A stretch of 64,000 nt of DNA, from the NCBI RefSeq assembly GCF_020012125.1, contig NZ_JAIFAG010000001.1:2666001-2730000 (forward strand). The letters run 5' to 3'. Source of the stretch: Hymenobacter psoromatis. GTDB taxonomy: Bacteria; Bacteroidota; Bacteroidia; Cytophagales; Hymenobacteraceae. The notes under the pieces are model-generated. The model ran no database searches, was not told the origin of the DNA, and saw nothing but the letters and a program-made list of their open reading frames with translations. Numbering within the stretch: the stretch's first letter is position 1; each line of letters begins with the position of its first letter. The position numbers and the translations under genes were made by a program. Positions 18,164-27,038 of the stretch are shown here, one piece after another.

Positions 18164-18290
18164 CGCCTCACCCCCCGGCCCCCTCTCCGAAAAGGAGAGG
18201 GGGAGCCACGGAGGGGCTACCGGGCGCAATCGTCAGCAAATCGTTCGGCTCCCCCTCTCCTTTTCGAAAAGGGGGCCGGGGGGTGAGGCG
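18164..18290. repeat. Nested palindromic element (44-bp arms) after carA
   Basis: Left arm 18164-18207 (CGCCTCACCCCCCGGCCCCC...) and right arm 18247-18290 are reverse complements with about 2 mismatches; the spacer is 39 nt. Each arm also folds on itself (CCCTCTCC-GAAAA-GGAGAGGG). The same arms appear at 37992-38038 and 38563-38609 around an ORF. No flanking duplication was evident. MITE-like by structure. Confidence 0.85.
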
Positions 18291-18542
18291 CCGCGTGGAG
18301 GGAGGTAAATAAAAGAAACCAAAGCAAATGTCAGAGTAAGAAAACACTGCGGTCAGCCGAATAAATAATCATGAGATTGTTATTCAACGCTTTGGCTACT
18401 GGCTTAGCTTCCACGATGCAGAAGTTTTAAAAGTAACCTTTGAGGCGCACCCTGACTACCGCGCAACCGTCACCTTCTTGGTAGAAACTCACGAGTTCAT
18501 AAATGAACTGGACATGCGAGGCTACTAAGTACCCGTGGTTAA

Positions 18543-19564
18543 TTAGTTTATGTTAAATTTTGAGAAATTTATTCTCCATAAATTTCCTACTTGCGCTAAG
18601 CAACGATTAACTGCGTAGAAAAGAGTATCCTTATTAAAGTAGTCACCTGGGTCAAGCTGTTCTTTCTTTAATTTACGCCAAAATGTTTCCGCAATATTGA
18701 GGTGTGGCGAATAAGTAGGTAAATAAAATACACGTAATCCGCGGGCTTCCCAAAAAGGTAATTGCTGCTGGATTAGCTGCGCTTTGTGGATACTTACATT
18801 ATCTACCACAATTACTGTTGGCTTTCGAATCTTAAAAGATAATTCTTCTAGTTGTGTAAAGATAAAATTTGCGCTAATAGTCGTTTCCGTTGTTAACCAA
18901 TGGGTTTGATTGCGTCGGCTAATAAGTCCCCAAATATTGATTTTATAGCCTTTCTCAACTGGTATGAAAACTTCTTCTCCTAGGAACTGCCACCCGTAGG
19001 GCACGTAGCCCGTACTGCACACATGGCTTTCATCTCCGTAAAATAAGTCTAGAAAACCTTGCTCGCAAAGTATCTCTAATTCAGTTAATTGCGCCTTCTT
19101 TAAGGCATATAAATCCGGGCAGGGCTTGCCTTTACAGCGCCTTCTTATTCGCTTATATCGTCCGTCAAGACTTTTAAAAAAGATTTAAAGGTGCTCAAGC
19201 TAACCGATTTGTTAGTTTCCTGTTCCCATTCCGCTTTAGCCGTTTCAATACGTTGTCTATTTGCTTTGATAGCTTGCAAAACAGACTCTTTATCCTCCAC
19301 TACGCTTACTACTGCTTTGCGCCCGCGTCCAGTCTTTGTTTGTAGTCCCTCAATACCCTCCTCTTGATAGCGTTTTGTCCACCCATTAACACTTACATAA
19401 GTCATAGCCGTAAACTTGGCTACTTGCTCTGAGGTGAGCCCGATAGCTTTTAATAAAATCACTTCGCATCTAGCACGAAAACAGGGCGTCTTTCCCGTTC
19501 TAGCTCCTTGTTCTAAGGCTGACTTTTCAGATTTACTCAGTAAGGGGGTATTAACTCTTGACAT
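18543..19564 (-). CDS. IS630-family transposase, made by -1 frameshift from two frames
   Basis: Frame A (19564-19145) is an N-terminal helix-turn-helix part (LTSEQVAKFTAMTYVSVNGW, then the linker TGRGRK). Frame B holds the DDE domain: LFYGDESH (first Asp), VVDNVSIHKA (second Asp) and YLPTYSPHLNIAETFWRKLK (Glu). Reading from frame A with a -1 slip at T TTT TTA (19181-19175) enters frame B directly as ...KSLDGRYKRIRRRCKGKP with no stop before the DDE core. This matches programmed -1 frameshifting known in the IS630 family. Confidence 0.88.
19175..19181 (-). other. Slippery heptamer T TTT TTA of the IS630 transposase
   Basis: On the minus strand the zero frame reads TTT TTA with a preceding T, the X XXY YYZ form of a -1 slippery site. 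The shifted frame continues AAA AGT CTT GAC, in register with the DDE frame; the unshifted frame stops at 19145. Confidence 0.75.
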
Positions 19565-19863
19565 GATGCAAAGCTAATCATTATAATATAAACTAATTAG
19601 CAACGAGTACTTATAAGCAAGTTAATAACTGCCAAATAGAATTAAATTTTACTGGAATACAAGAAATGAGTTTTGAGGATTTTAGCCATCAAAATGTCAT
19701 TTTTGATTTAGAATTTAAAGAGGTAGGAAAATCTATTGAATGTGCGTTTGACTCATCAGTTGGCCTAGTGGCTTCAGTTAAAGCTGAAGAAGTATTTATA
19801 CTAAGCCTAATACCAATTGAATCAGTTACTTAGGTGCCACTAATTGACATAGAGGCAGTTGAT

Positions 19864-20193
19864 ATGTCTCTTGCGACTAATATTGTTACGGCAAGTCAAG
19901 ACTTTATACGGGATTTCGAGTGGTCTGAGTGGACTTATATTGGATTAAGTACCGAGCAAGTCCACGATTATCAAGTAGATAAAGTAGCCAACATAGTTTG
20001 TGATTTTTTCAACAATGATGATATATAATTAATTGATGAAGAAAACTCACGACGGATGAGGCTTAACGAACTACTACCACAAATAAGCACGCTTATGCAA
20101 AGCAAAGAATTACTTATTTGTAATCAGGTTTTTGCCAAAGCAATGCGTTTTAATAGCATTGGCGTAATGTCTTACGGACAGAAACGTAATTAA
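19864..20193 (+). pseudogene. AT-rich hypothetical gene with an in-frame stop
   Basis: From the ATG at 19864 a 54-residue frame runs to a TAA at 20026 (MSLATNIVTASQDF...). The same frame then continues for another 54 codons, LIDEENSRRMRLNELLPQ..., to the TAA at 20191, which looks like one gene with a premature stop. An alternative GTG start at 19834 directly abuts the stop of the Imm50-like gene. I do not recognise the family. It lies in the accessory block between carA and carB and may be another immunity-type gene. Confidence 0.5.
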
Positions 20194-20238
20194 TTTTTAC
20201 ACTCGCTTCCTTCTCATGTAGAAGGCTTTAAGCACGCA

Positions 20239-23200
20239 ATGAAAGACATCAAGAAAGTACTGGTTCTCGGCTCCGGCGCACTGAAAATCGGCGAGGCGGG
20301 CGAATTTGATTACTCCGGCTCGCAGGCGCTGAAGGCGCTGAAGGAGGAAGGCATTACGACCATCCTGATTAATCCCAATATTGCGACCGTGCAAACGTCG
20401 GATAATATTGCCGACGACGTGTATTTTCTGCCCGTCACGCCGTATTTCGTCGAGGAGGTCATTAAGAAGGAAAAACCCGACGGCATTCTGGTGGCGTTTG
20501 GGGGGCAAACGGCGCTGAACTGCGCGGTGCAACTCTACCGGAATAATATTTTCGAGAAGTATAATCTGCGCGTGCTCGGCACGCCGGTGCAGTCGATTAT
20601 CGACACCGAGGACCGGGATATTTTCATTGACAAGCTCAACGAAATCGACGTAAAAACCGCCCGTAGCCGCGCCGTGACGACGATGGACGATGCGCTGGCG
20701 GCGGGCCTGGAAATCGGCTTTCCGCTGATTATTCGGGCGGCGTTTGCGCTGGGCGGGCTAGGCAGCGGCTTTGCCAATAATAAGGCCGAGTTGCGGGCGC
20801 TGGCCGAGCGGGCCTTTGCGACTTCCGACCAGATTTTGGTGGAAGAGTCGCTGAAGGGCTGGAAGGAAGTGGAGTACGAAGTGGTGCGTGACTGCTACGA
20901 TAACTGCATCACGGTCTGCAACATGGAGAACTTCGACCCCATCGGCATTCACACCGGCGAGAGCATTGTAGTGGCCCCGTCGCAGACGCTCAGCAACCGC
21001 GAGTACCACAAGCTGCGCCAGATTGGCATCAAAACCATTCGGCACCTGGGCATCGTGGGTGAGTGTAATATTCAGTACGCGCTCGACCCGGTTTCGGAAG
21101 ATTACCGCGTGATTGAGGTGAACGCGCGCTTGTCGCGCTCGTCGGCGCTGGCCTCAAAGGCGACGGGCTACCCCCTCGCCTTTGTGGCGGCCAAGCTGGC
21201 GCTGGGCTACGGGCTGTTTGAGGTGAAGAACAGCGTAACGCAAACAACCTCAGCGCTTTTTGAGCCGGCGCTCGACTACGTGGTGGTGAAATTGCCGCGC
21301 TGGGATTTGGGCAAATTCGACGGCGTGACCCGGCAGATTGGCAGTAGCATGAAGAGCGTGGGCGAGGTAATGGCCATCGGCCGCTCGTTTGAGGAAGCCA
21401 TTCAGAAGGGCCTGCGCATGTTGGACACCGGCCGCCGCGGTTTCGTGGCCAACCGCCCCGAGGCCGACGTGACTCACGCAGAGGTAGACAAGCTGCTGAG
21501 CGACCCAAACGAGGAGCGTATTTTCGCTATCAATCAGGCATTTGAGTTGGGCTATACGGTGGAGCAAATCCACGAGTTGACCAAAATCGACCTGTGGTTT
21601 TTGCAGCGTCTGAGCACTATTTTCGAAATGGGCCAGCGGCTCCTACCCCTCGGCGACGGCACCACGCCCGATAAGGCGCTGCTAGTTGAAGCCAAGAAGC
21701 TGGGCTTCTCGGATATGCAGCTGGCCGCCAGGTTCTACGGCGAAAACGACCTGCGCAACAGCGAATTGCGCGTGCGCACGCTGCGCAAGTCGCTGGGTAT
21801 CGTGCCGGTGGTGAAGCAGATAGATACGCTGGCCGCCGAGTTTCCGGCCAAGACTAACTACCTGTACCTCACCTACCACGGCACCGAAAACGACCTGGAG
21901 CCGGAAACCGAGAAAGCGGTGGCCGTGCTGGGCTCGGGCGTGTACCGCATCGGTAGCAGCGTGGAGTTTGACTGGTGCGGTGTGAATGCCATCCAGACCG
22001 CCGCCGCCGAGGGCTACAAAACGATTGTAATTAATTACAACCCCGAAACTGTCAGCACCGATTACGACGTGAGCGACCGGCTGTATTTCGAGGAATTGTC
22101 GTTTGAACGGGTAATGGATATTCTGGATTTTGAGCAGCCGGGCGGGGTAATTCTCTCCACGGGCGGCCAGATTCCCAATAACTTAGCCATGCGCTTGCAC
22201 CAGGAAAACGTGCCGGTGCTGGGCACCTCGCCCGAGCGCATCGACGAGGCCGAGAACCGCCACAAGTTCTCGTCTATTATGGACGAGTTGGGCATTTCGC
22301 AGCCGCGCTGGAGCGAGCTTTCGACGCTGGAAGGCGTGTTTGAGTTCGTAGGCAAGGTGGGCTTTCCGGTGCTTATCCGGCCAAGCTACGTGCTGTCGGG
22401 CGCGGCCATGAACGTAGTTTCCAATAAGTACGAGCTGGAAAACTTCCTCAAAGTAGCCAAGGAAGTGAGCACTGAGTACCCGGTGGTGGTATCGGAATTC
22501 ATCGAGGAAGCCAAGGAAATTGAGTTGGACGCGGTGGCCGACCACGGCGAAATCGTGAGCTACGCCATCTCGGAGCACGTCGAGTTTGCGGGCGTGCACT
22601 CGGGCGACGCCACCATGTACTACCCCCCCCAAAAGGTGTACGTGGAGACGGTGCGCCGCCTCAAAGCCATTGCCGAAAAAATCGCCAAGCGCTACGAAAT
22701 TAGCGGGCCGTTCAATATCCAGTTTCTGGGTAAAAACAACGACCTGAAGGTAATTGAGTGCAACATCCGCGCCTCGCGCAGCTTCCCGTTTGTGTCGAAG
22801 GTATCGGGCAATAATCTGATTACCAAGGCCACCAAAATCCTGCTGGGCGTGCCCGTGGAGCGCGACGCCAGCGAGCTAGTGTACGATGCTAAGTTCGTGG
22901 GTGTCAAGGCCTCGCAGTTTTCCTTTACCCGCCTGGCCGGCGCCGACCCGGTGCTGACCGTGGACATGTCTTCAACCGGCGAAGTCGGCTGCCTGGGCGA
23001 CACCGCCGCCGAGGCGCTGCTCAAGTCGATGCTGTCGGTGGGCTACCGCATTCCGCAAAAATCGGTACTGATTTCGGGTGGCCCCATTGCCTCGAAGGTG
23101 ACGCTGCTACCCGTGGCCCAGTTGCTGGCAGAGCGCGGCTTCACGCTCTACGCCACCGAGGGCACGCACAAGTTTTTCACCGACAATGGCCTAGCCGCTA

Positions 23201-23466
23201 CCCTCCTCCACTGGCCCGACAGCCAGCAGCAACCCAACGTGGTGGACTACCTACGGGCCAAGAAAATCGAAATGGTCATCAACATTCCCAAAAACCTGAC
23301 GAAAGGCGAACTGGATAATGACTATAAAATCCGCCGTACGGCCGTCGATTTTAATATTCCGCTGCTGACTAATGCCCGGCTGGCAAGCGCGTTTATTAAT
23401 GCGTTCTGCGAGCTGGAAATGAGTGACTTGAAGATTAAGAGCTGGAACGAGTATAAAGCGGGATAG
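20239..23466 (+). CDS. carB: Carbamoyl-phosphate synthase, large subunit
   Basis: 1075 residues, full length. Two homologous ATP-grasp halves (the first starts KVLVLGSGALKIGEAGEFDY; the second has AVAVLGSGVYRIGSSVEFDW) and a C-terminal MGS-like domain (VLISGGPIASKVTLLP). Makes carbamoyl phosphate for the downstream carbamoyltransferase and for pyrimidines. Probably once adjacent to carA. Confidence 0.97.
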   Translation: MKDIKKVLVLGSGALKIGEAGEFDYSGSQALKALKEEGITTILINPNIATVQTSDNIADDVYFLPVTPYFVEEVIKKEKPDGILVAFGGQTALNCAVQLYRNNIFEKYNLRVLGTPVQSIIDTEDRDIFIDKLNEIDVKTARSRAVTTMDDALAAGLEIGFPLIIRAAFALGGLGSGFANNKAELRALAERAFATSDQILVEESLKGWKEVEYEVVRDCYDNCITVCNMENFDPIGIHTGESIVVAPSQTLSNREYHKLRQIGIKTIRHLGIVGECNIQYALDPVSEDYRVIEVNARLSRSSALASKATGYPLAFVAAKLALGYGLFEVKNSVTQTTSALFEPALDYVVVKLPRWDLGKFDGVTRQIGSSMKSVGEVMAIGRSFEEAIQKGLRMLDTGRRGFVANRPEADVTHAEVDKLLSDPNEERIFAINQAFELGYTVEQIHELTKIDLWFLQRLSTIFEMGQRLLPLGDGTTPDKALLVEAKKLGFSDMQLAARFYGENDLRNSELRVRTLRKSLGIVPVVKQIDTLAAEFPAKTNYLYLTYHGTENDLEPETEKAVAVLGSGVYRIGSSVEFDWCGVNAIQTAAAEGYKTIVINYNPETVSTDYDVSDRLYFEELSFERVMDILDFEQPGGVILSTGGQIPNNLAMRLHQENVPVLGTSPERIDEAENRHKFSSIMDELGISQPRWSELSTLEGVFEFVGKVGFPVLIRPSYVLSGAAMNVVSNKYELENFLKVAKEVSTEYPVVVSEFIEEAKEIELDAVADHGEIVSYAISEHVEFAGVHSGDATMYYPPQKVYVETVRRLKAIAEKIAKRYEISGPFNIQFLGKNNDLKVIECNIRASRSFPFVSKVSGNNLITKATKILLGVPVERDASELVYDAKFVGVKASQFSFTRLAGADPVLTVDMSSTGEVGCLGDTAAEALLKSMLSVGYRIPQKSVLISGGPIASKVTLLPVAQLLAERGFTLYATEGTHKFFTDNGLAATLLHWPDSQQQPNVVDYLRAKKIEMVINIPKNLTKGELDNDYKIRRTAVDFNIPLLTNARLASAFINAFCELEMSDLKIKSWNEYKAG

Positions 23467-23475
23467 CTTGCAGAT

Positions 23476-23521
23476 AACACAGCTAAAAGAACGTCATGCA
23501 GACCATTCTTTTAGCTATGTT
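23476..23521. terminator. Hairpin between carB and argF'
   Basis: Arms AACACAGCTAAAAGAACG (23476-23493) and its near inverse (23504-23521) match at 16 of 18 positions; the loop holds the GTCATGCAGAC word of the dispersed palindrome family. It may act as a partial terminator or an RNA-processing site inside the operon. Confidence 0.55.
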
Positions 23522-23536
23522 ACCATTTTATAATTC

Positions 23537-24481
23537 ATGAAAAACTTCCTTTCTTTCGCCGATGCGGGCGATTATAAAGCGCTCCTGGCTCAAGCTCTAG
23601 AAATAAAGAAAAACCCCTTTGGTTACCAGCAGATTGGCAATAATAAAACCGTGGGGCTGATATTTTTCAACCCTAGCCTGCGCACCCGCCTCAGCAGCCT
23701 GAAAGCGGCCTACAACTTGGGCGCACAGGCCTGGGTGCTAAACGGCGGGGCCGACTCGTGGACGTTAGAAATGGCCGACGGGGCCGTGATGAACGGCTCG
23801 ACGCAGGAGCACATCAAAGATGCCATCGCAGTGATGAGCCAGTATTGCGACGTGCTGGGCGTACGAACCTTTCCTACGTTGAAGGATAAAGAAGCTGACT
23901 ATAGCGAGGAGGTAATGAGCAAGATTCTGCACTACGCTACAGTGCCGGTTATAAGCCTGGAAAGCGCCACATTGCACCCCTTGCAGTCGTTTGCCGACCT
24001 GATTACGGTGGCGGAAACGAAGAAAAAAGAACGCGTGAAAGTGGTGCTGACCTGGGCACCGCACGTGCGCGCACTGCCGCAGTGCGTGCCCAACTCGTTC
24101 TGCGACTGGTTTTCGGAAATTGACTGGGTTGATTTCGTTATTACTCACCCCGAGGGCTACGAGCTGGACCCCAAATTCACGAAGGGCACGACCATTGAAT
24201 ACGACCAGCGCAAAGCTCTAGCAGGGGCCGACTACGTGCAGGCCAAAAACTGGAGCAGCTACCGCGACTACGGCCAGGTGCTCGGCAACGACCCGAGCTG
24301 GATGCTCACGCCCGAGCACATGACCCTGACTGACAGCGCCAAATTCCTGCACTGCCTACCCGTGCGCCGCAACGTGGAAGTATCGGACGCGGTGCTCGAC
24401 GCGCCGGGCTCGCTCATTATTCAGGAAGCGGGCAACCGCACGTTTTCGATGCAAACGGTGCTGCACGAGTTGCTGAAGTAG
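23537..24481 (+). CDS. N-acetyl- or N-succinyl-ornithine carbamoyltransferase (ArgF')
   Basis: 314 residues. Carbamoyl-phosphate loop FFNPSLRTRLS replaces the STRT of ordinary ornithine carbamoyltransferases, as in the acyl-ornithine enzymes of Xanthomonas and Bacteroides. C-terminal FLHCLPVRRNVEV is present. The residue known to set acetyl versus succinyl preference (Glu92 in the X. campestris acetyl enzyme, Pro90 in the B. fragilis succinyl enzyme) aligns with Q90 here (NGSTQEHI), so specificity cannot be assigned. Last gene of the rightward arginine block. Confidence 0.92.
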   Translation: MKNFLSFADAGDYKALLAQALEIKKNPFGYQQIGNNKTVGLIFFNPSLRTRLSSLKAAYNLGAQAWVLNGGADSWTLEMADGAVMNGSTQEHIKDAIAVMSQYCDVLGVRTFPTLKDKEADYSEEVMSKILHYATVPVISLESATLHPLQSFADLITVAETKKKERVKVVLTWAPHVRALPQCVPNSFCDWFSEIDWVDFVITHPEGYELDPKFTKGTTIEYDQRKALAGADYVQAKNWSSYRDYGQVLGNDPSWMLTPEHMTLTDSAKFLHCLPVRRNVEVSDAVLDAPGSLIIQEAGNRTFSMQTVLHELLK

Positions 24482-24490
24482 GTTTGTAAA

Positions 24491-24551
24491 ACGGAGTGGC
24501 ACTCCGTTTTTGTTACGAAGATGCTTAATCAAGAACGGAGTGCCACTCCGT
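24491..24551. terminator. Two ACGGAGT/ACTCCGT hairpins after argF'
   Basis: Hairpin 1 at 24491-24507 (ACGGAGTGGCACTCCGT followed by TTTTTG) has the form of an intrinsic terminator. Hairpin 2 at 24535-24551 is its inverse copy (ACGGAGTGCCACTCCGT) followed by TTTT. A third, smaller relative precedes carA. Confidence 0.7.
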
Positions 24552-24563
24552 TTTACTCTTGCT

Positions 24564-25055
24564 TTGGACCCAACTATTACCATCCGCCCCATCGCGCCCG
24601 GCGACAACGCGGCCCTGGCCCGCGCCGTGCGCGACACCCTGGCTGAATTTGGTGCTGCCAAGCCCGGCACGGCCTACTACGACGAAGCTACTGACCACCT
24701 CTACGAACTATTTAGCCAGACGCCCCACAGCGCTTACTTCGCCGCCGAAGTAGATGGCGAAGTACTGGGTGGCGGCGGCACTTTCCCTACCCAGGGCTTG
24801 CCCGCTGATACCGTGGAGCTGGTGAAGCTCTACCTACGGCCGGCGGCCCGCGGGCGGGGGGTAGGGAAGGCCCTGATTGACCACTGCCTGCAAGCAGCCC
24901 GCGCCAACGGCTACGCCCGCGTGTACCTCGAAACTACCGACGAGCTGACCCAGGCCATCCCGCTTTATGAGCGGCTGGGCTTCACGTATTTACCTGCCCC
25001 ACTGGGCAATAGCGGCCACTTCGGCTGTCAGATTTGGATGATTCGGGCGGTGTAG
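24564..25055 (+). CDS. GNAT family N-acetyltransferase
   Basis: 163 residues from a TTG at 24564 (LDPTITIRPIAPGDNAAL); a longer frame from 24510 would run through the terminator hairpin and is unlikely. Acetyl-CoA binding motif LYLRPAARGRGVGKALI and the C-terminal ETTDELTQAIPLYERLGF are typical. Substrate unknown. No link to the arginine block beyond position. Confidence 0.85.
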   Translation: MDPTITIRPIAPGDNAALARAVRDTLAEFGAAKPGTAYYDEATDHLYELFSQTPHSAYFAAEVDGEVLGGGGTFPTQGLPADTVELVKLYLRPAARGRGVGKALIDHCLQAARANGYARVYLETTDELTQAIPLYERLGFTYLPAPLGNSGHFGCQIWMIRAV

Positions 25056-25082
25056 GTTTTCCGCCAGCTACCTGGAAGAACG

Positions 25083-25207
25083 TCAGGCAGACCATTCTGC
25101 GCATTAAGCAGAGAGGAAGTATATCGCGTGCTGGCATTAGGATTACATATCCGCTAGTGCGAGCGAGATGCTTCCTCTCTGCTTAATGCGCAGAATGGTC
25201 TGCCTGA
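25083..25207. repeat. Palindromic element with perfect 37-bp arms
   Basis: Left arm 25083-25119 (TCAGGCAGACCATTCTGCGC...) and right arm 25171-25207 are exact reverse complements; the 51-nt centre contains GCGAGCGAGATG. Intergenic between the GNAT and nickel permease genes. Best-preserved member of a family also seen at 26191-26281 and 46961-47059. The exact arms suggest recent arrival or selection for pairing. Confidence 0.92.
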
Positions 25208-25228
25208 TTATTCTTATGTAATTACACT

Positions 25229-25834
25229 GTGCATAGCTTCCTACCCCTCCTATTCGCCCTCGTAGTGGGCATGGGCCACGCCTTTGAGCCCGACCACCTG
25301 CTGGCAGTAAGCACCCTCGTGACGCGCCACGACCGGCTGGGGCCGGCCCTGCGCGACGGGCTGTTCTGGGGCCTGGGGCACACTACCATGCTGGTGCTGT
25401 TTGGGTCAGTTATTATCTTCAGCCGGGCTACGTGGCTGCACTCGGGCTACTTCGAGGTGGTGGTGGGCGTGATGCTCATCGGCCTGGGCATCAGCCGCTT
25501 GCTTGATAGAAATTCGTATCAGTCGTTTCAGAAGCCGCAGCGGCAGGCGGGCTTCGCCTACACCGTGGGACTGGTGCACGGGCTGGCCGGCAGCGGGGCG
25601 CTAGTGCTGGCGGTGCTCAGCGCCATTCCGCGCCCAGCGGAGGCGGTGGCTTACATTCTATTATTCGGCTTGGGCTCGGTGCTGGGCATGCTGGCGGCAG
25701 TGAGCCTGATGCGCATTCCCTTCACGCTGCGCATGCGGGCTGGGCGGCGGCTGCGGGCCGGCGCGGTGGTGCTGTCGTCGGGGCTGAGTATAGGCTATGG
25801 AGGGTGGTTAATTTACAGTAATTTGCTAGCCTAA
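25229..25834 (+). CDS. UreH-type nickel permease (NiCoT-related)
   Basis: 201 residues from a GTG at 25229; six hydrophobic segments. Metal-site motif HAFEPDH at residues 17-23 and the repeated family elements GLGHTTM and GLVHGLAGSGAL fit the HoxN/UreH group of Ni/Co transporters. It lies just upstream of the urease operon, which needs nickel, so nickel import is the likely role. Confidence 0.88.
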   Translation: MHSFLPLLFALVVGMGHAFEPDHLLAVSTLVTRHDRLGPALRDGLFWGLGHTTMLVLFGSVIIFSRATWLHSGYFEVVVGVMLIGLGISRLLDRNSYQSFQKPQRQAGFAYTVGLVHGLAGSGALVLAVLSAIPRPAEAVAYILLFGLGSVLGMLAAVSLMRIPFTLRMRAGRRLRAGAVVLSSGLSIGYGGWLIYSNLLA

Positions 25835-25867
25835 ACGGTCAGGCAGACCCTTCTTATACACTGTTCT

Positions 25868-26173
25868 ATGTACGTTTAGATGCTCACCAACAACAGCCGC
25901 ACCGTGCTCTACATCGGCGTAACAAACGACTTGGCGCGGCGGCTGCACGAGCATAGCGACACCCTGGGCCAGCGTAATAAATTCACCGGCCGCTACCAGG
26001 CCAACCTCCTGGTCTACTTCGAGCTTTGCCCCGACCCCAAGCAGGCCATTGCCCGCGAGAAAGAACTGAAAGGCTGGAGCCGCGCCAAAAAAGAAAAGCT
26101 GATAGCCGAGTTCAACCCAACCTGGGAGGCCATAGATTTAGAAACGTGGACCGGCGAACCCGACTTACATTAG
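25868..26173 (+). pseudogene. GIY-YIG domain protein with a stop at codon 4
   Basis: The natural frame reads M-Y-V-stop-M-L-T-N-N-S-R-T-V-L-Y-I-G-V-T-N-D; family members usually have VY(I/M)LTN, so TAC has probably become TAG at 25877-25879. Translation could restart at the ATG at 25880 and give 97 residues, but this would lose the strand that carries the GIY half of the fold. The rest (YIGVTNDLARRLHEH, then a basic helix and the conserved Glu region) is intact. Single-domain GIY-YIG proteins of this kind are common in Bacteroidetes; function unclear. Confidence 0.7.
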
Positions 26174-26190
26174 CCTGCTGAATAACTCTC

Positions 26191-26281
26191 GTCAGGCAGA
26201 CCGCAGGGAAGCATCTCGCTCACCTTGTTGAACGATTGAGTTACTACCCCAAGCGATATGCTTCCCTGGGGTCTGCCTGAC
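26191..26281. repeat. Palindromic element, 30-bp arms, before the urease operon
   Basis: Arms 26191-26220 (GTCAGGCAGACCGCAGGGAA...) and 26252-26281 match at 28 of 30 positions. Same family as 25083-25207. It separates the GIY-YIG remnant from ureAB. Confidence 0.88.
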
Positions 26282-26303
26282 CGTTCAACGCCCCAAAGCC
26301 CCC

Positions 26304-27038
26304 ATGCACCTCACCCCCAAAGACCTCGACAAACTGGTGCTGCACCAGGCCGGCGTAGTGGCCCAGAAGCGCTACGCCCGCGGCCTGCGCCTCAACTACC
26401 CCGAGGCCGCTGCCCTGCTCGCCACCCAGCTGCTGGAGTTTATTCGCGATGGCGAATCGGTAGCCGCGCTCATGGACAAGGGCAAGCAGCTGCTGGGTCT
26501 ATCCGACGTGCTGGATGGCGTGGCCGACCTACTGCCCGAGGTGCAAGTGGAGGGCACTTTCCCCGACGGTACCAAGCTCGTGACCGTGCACCAGCCCATT
26601 TGCCGCGAGCACGGCGCGCCCGAGCTGGCGCTCTACGGCAGCGGGCTGCAACGGGTGGCTCCCGTCGCCGCGCCTACCCCCGCCGTAGTACCCGGCGAGT
26701 ACCTGCTGGCCGACGGCGACCTGCTACTCAACGAGAACCGCGAGGTGATTGAGCTGGAAGTGCTCAACCGGGGCGACCGGCCGGTGCAGGTGGGCTCGCA
26801 CTACCCCTTCTTCGAAACCAACGCGGGGCTGGACTTCGACCGGGCGGCGGCCTTTAGCTTCCGGCTCCACATCCCGGCCGGCACGGCGGTGCGCTTCGAG
26901 CCGGGCGAGCGCAAGCGCGTGCAGCTGGTGGCGCTGGCCGGCGAGCGGCTAGTATATGGGGGAAACGGGTGGATTGATGGACCATTGGATGAAGCTGGGA
27001 AACAGCAGGCGCTGGGAAAGCTGGGAAGCCCGCTGTGA
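26304..27038 (+). CDS. ureAB: Urease gamma/beta fusion subunit
   Basis: 244 residues: UreA (gamma) at about 1-100 ([13 protein letters not shown]..., then VTVHQPI) joined by a Pro/Ala linker to UreB (beta) at about 130-240 ([29 protein letters not shown]). The same fusion is known in Helicobacter UreA. Structural subunit of the nickel urease; partner ureC lies 1.9 kb downstream. The last 45 or so codons after GERL are oddly AT-rich at third positions, and a second copy of this 3' end with normal codons is at 27706-27841. The stop overlaps the hicA start. Confidence 0.95.
   Translation: MHLTPKDLDKLVLHQAGVVAQKRYARGLRLNYPEAAALLATQLLEFIRDGESVAALMDKGKQLLGLSDVLDGVADLLPEVQVEGTFPDGTKLVTVHQPICREHGAPELALYGSGLQRVAPVAAPTPAVVPGEYLLADGDLLLNENREVIELEVLNRGDRPVQVGSHYPFFETNAGLDFDRAAAFSFRLHIPAGTAVRFEPGERKRVQLVALAGERLVYGGNGWIDGPLDEAGKQQALGKLGSPL

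Larger units (their letters stand above)
18528..19611 (-). mobile_element. IS630-family insertion sequence
   Basis: 1084 bp. Terminal inverted repeats of about 29 bp with 4 mismatches begin AGTAC (left AGTACCCGTGGTTAATTAGT; right end, read inward, AGTACTCGTTGCTAATTAGT). A TA dinucleotide flanks each end (18526-18527 and 19612-19613), the target duplication expected for IS630/Tc1 elements. It encodes one transposase in two overlapping frames on the minus strand. The ends and the transposase are well preserved, so the element could be active. Confidence 0.92.
18328..19833 (+). pseudogene. Imm50-like immunity protein gene, split by an IS630-type element
   Basis: Upstream of the IS the frame reads EIVIQRFGYWLSFHDAEVL, which resembles the N-terminal pattern of immunity protein family Imm50 (FGYWPSFHDAEV), and runs to 18527. 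Downstream it resumes at 19614 with MSFEDFSHQNVIFDLEF and ends at the TAG at 19831. Removing the IS plus one TA joins the halves in frame (MRGYYKQVNN). The start is unclear: ATG at 18328 is followed by a TAA at 18337, so the 5' end may also be decayed or use a rare start. AT-rich and inserted between carA and carB. Family call is from memory of the motif; moderate. Confidence 0.75.

Noticed and set aside
24510..24563. Longer start of the GNAT gene
   Set aside because: Would be translated from the terminator hairpins after argF'; no family similarity in that stretch.
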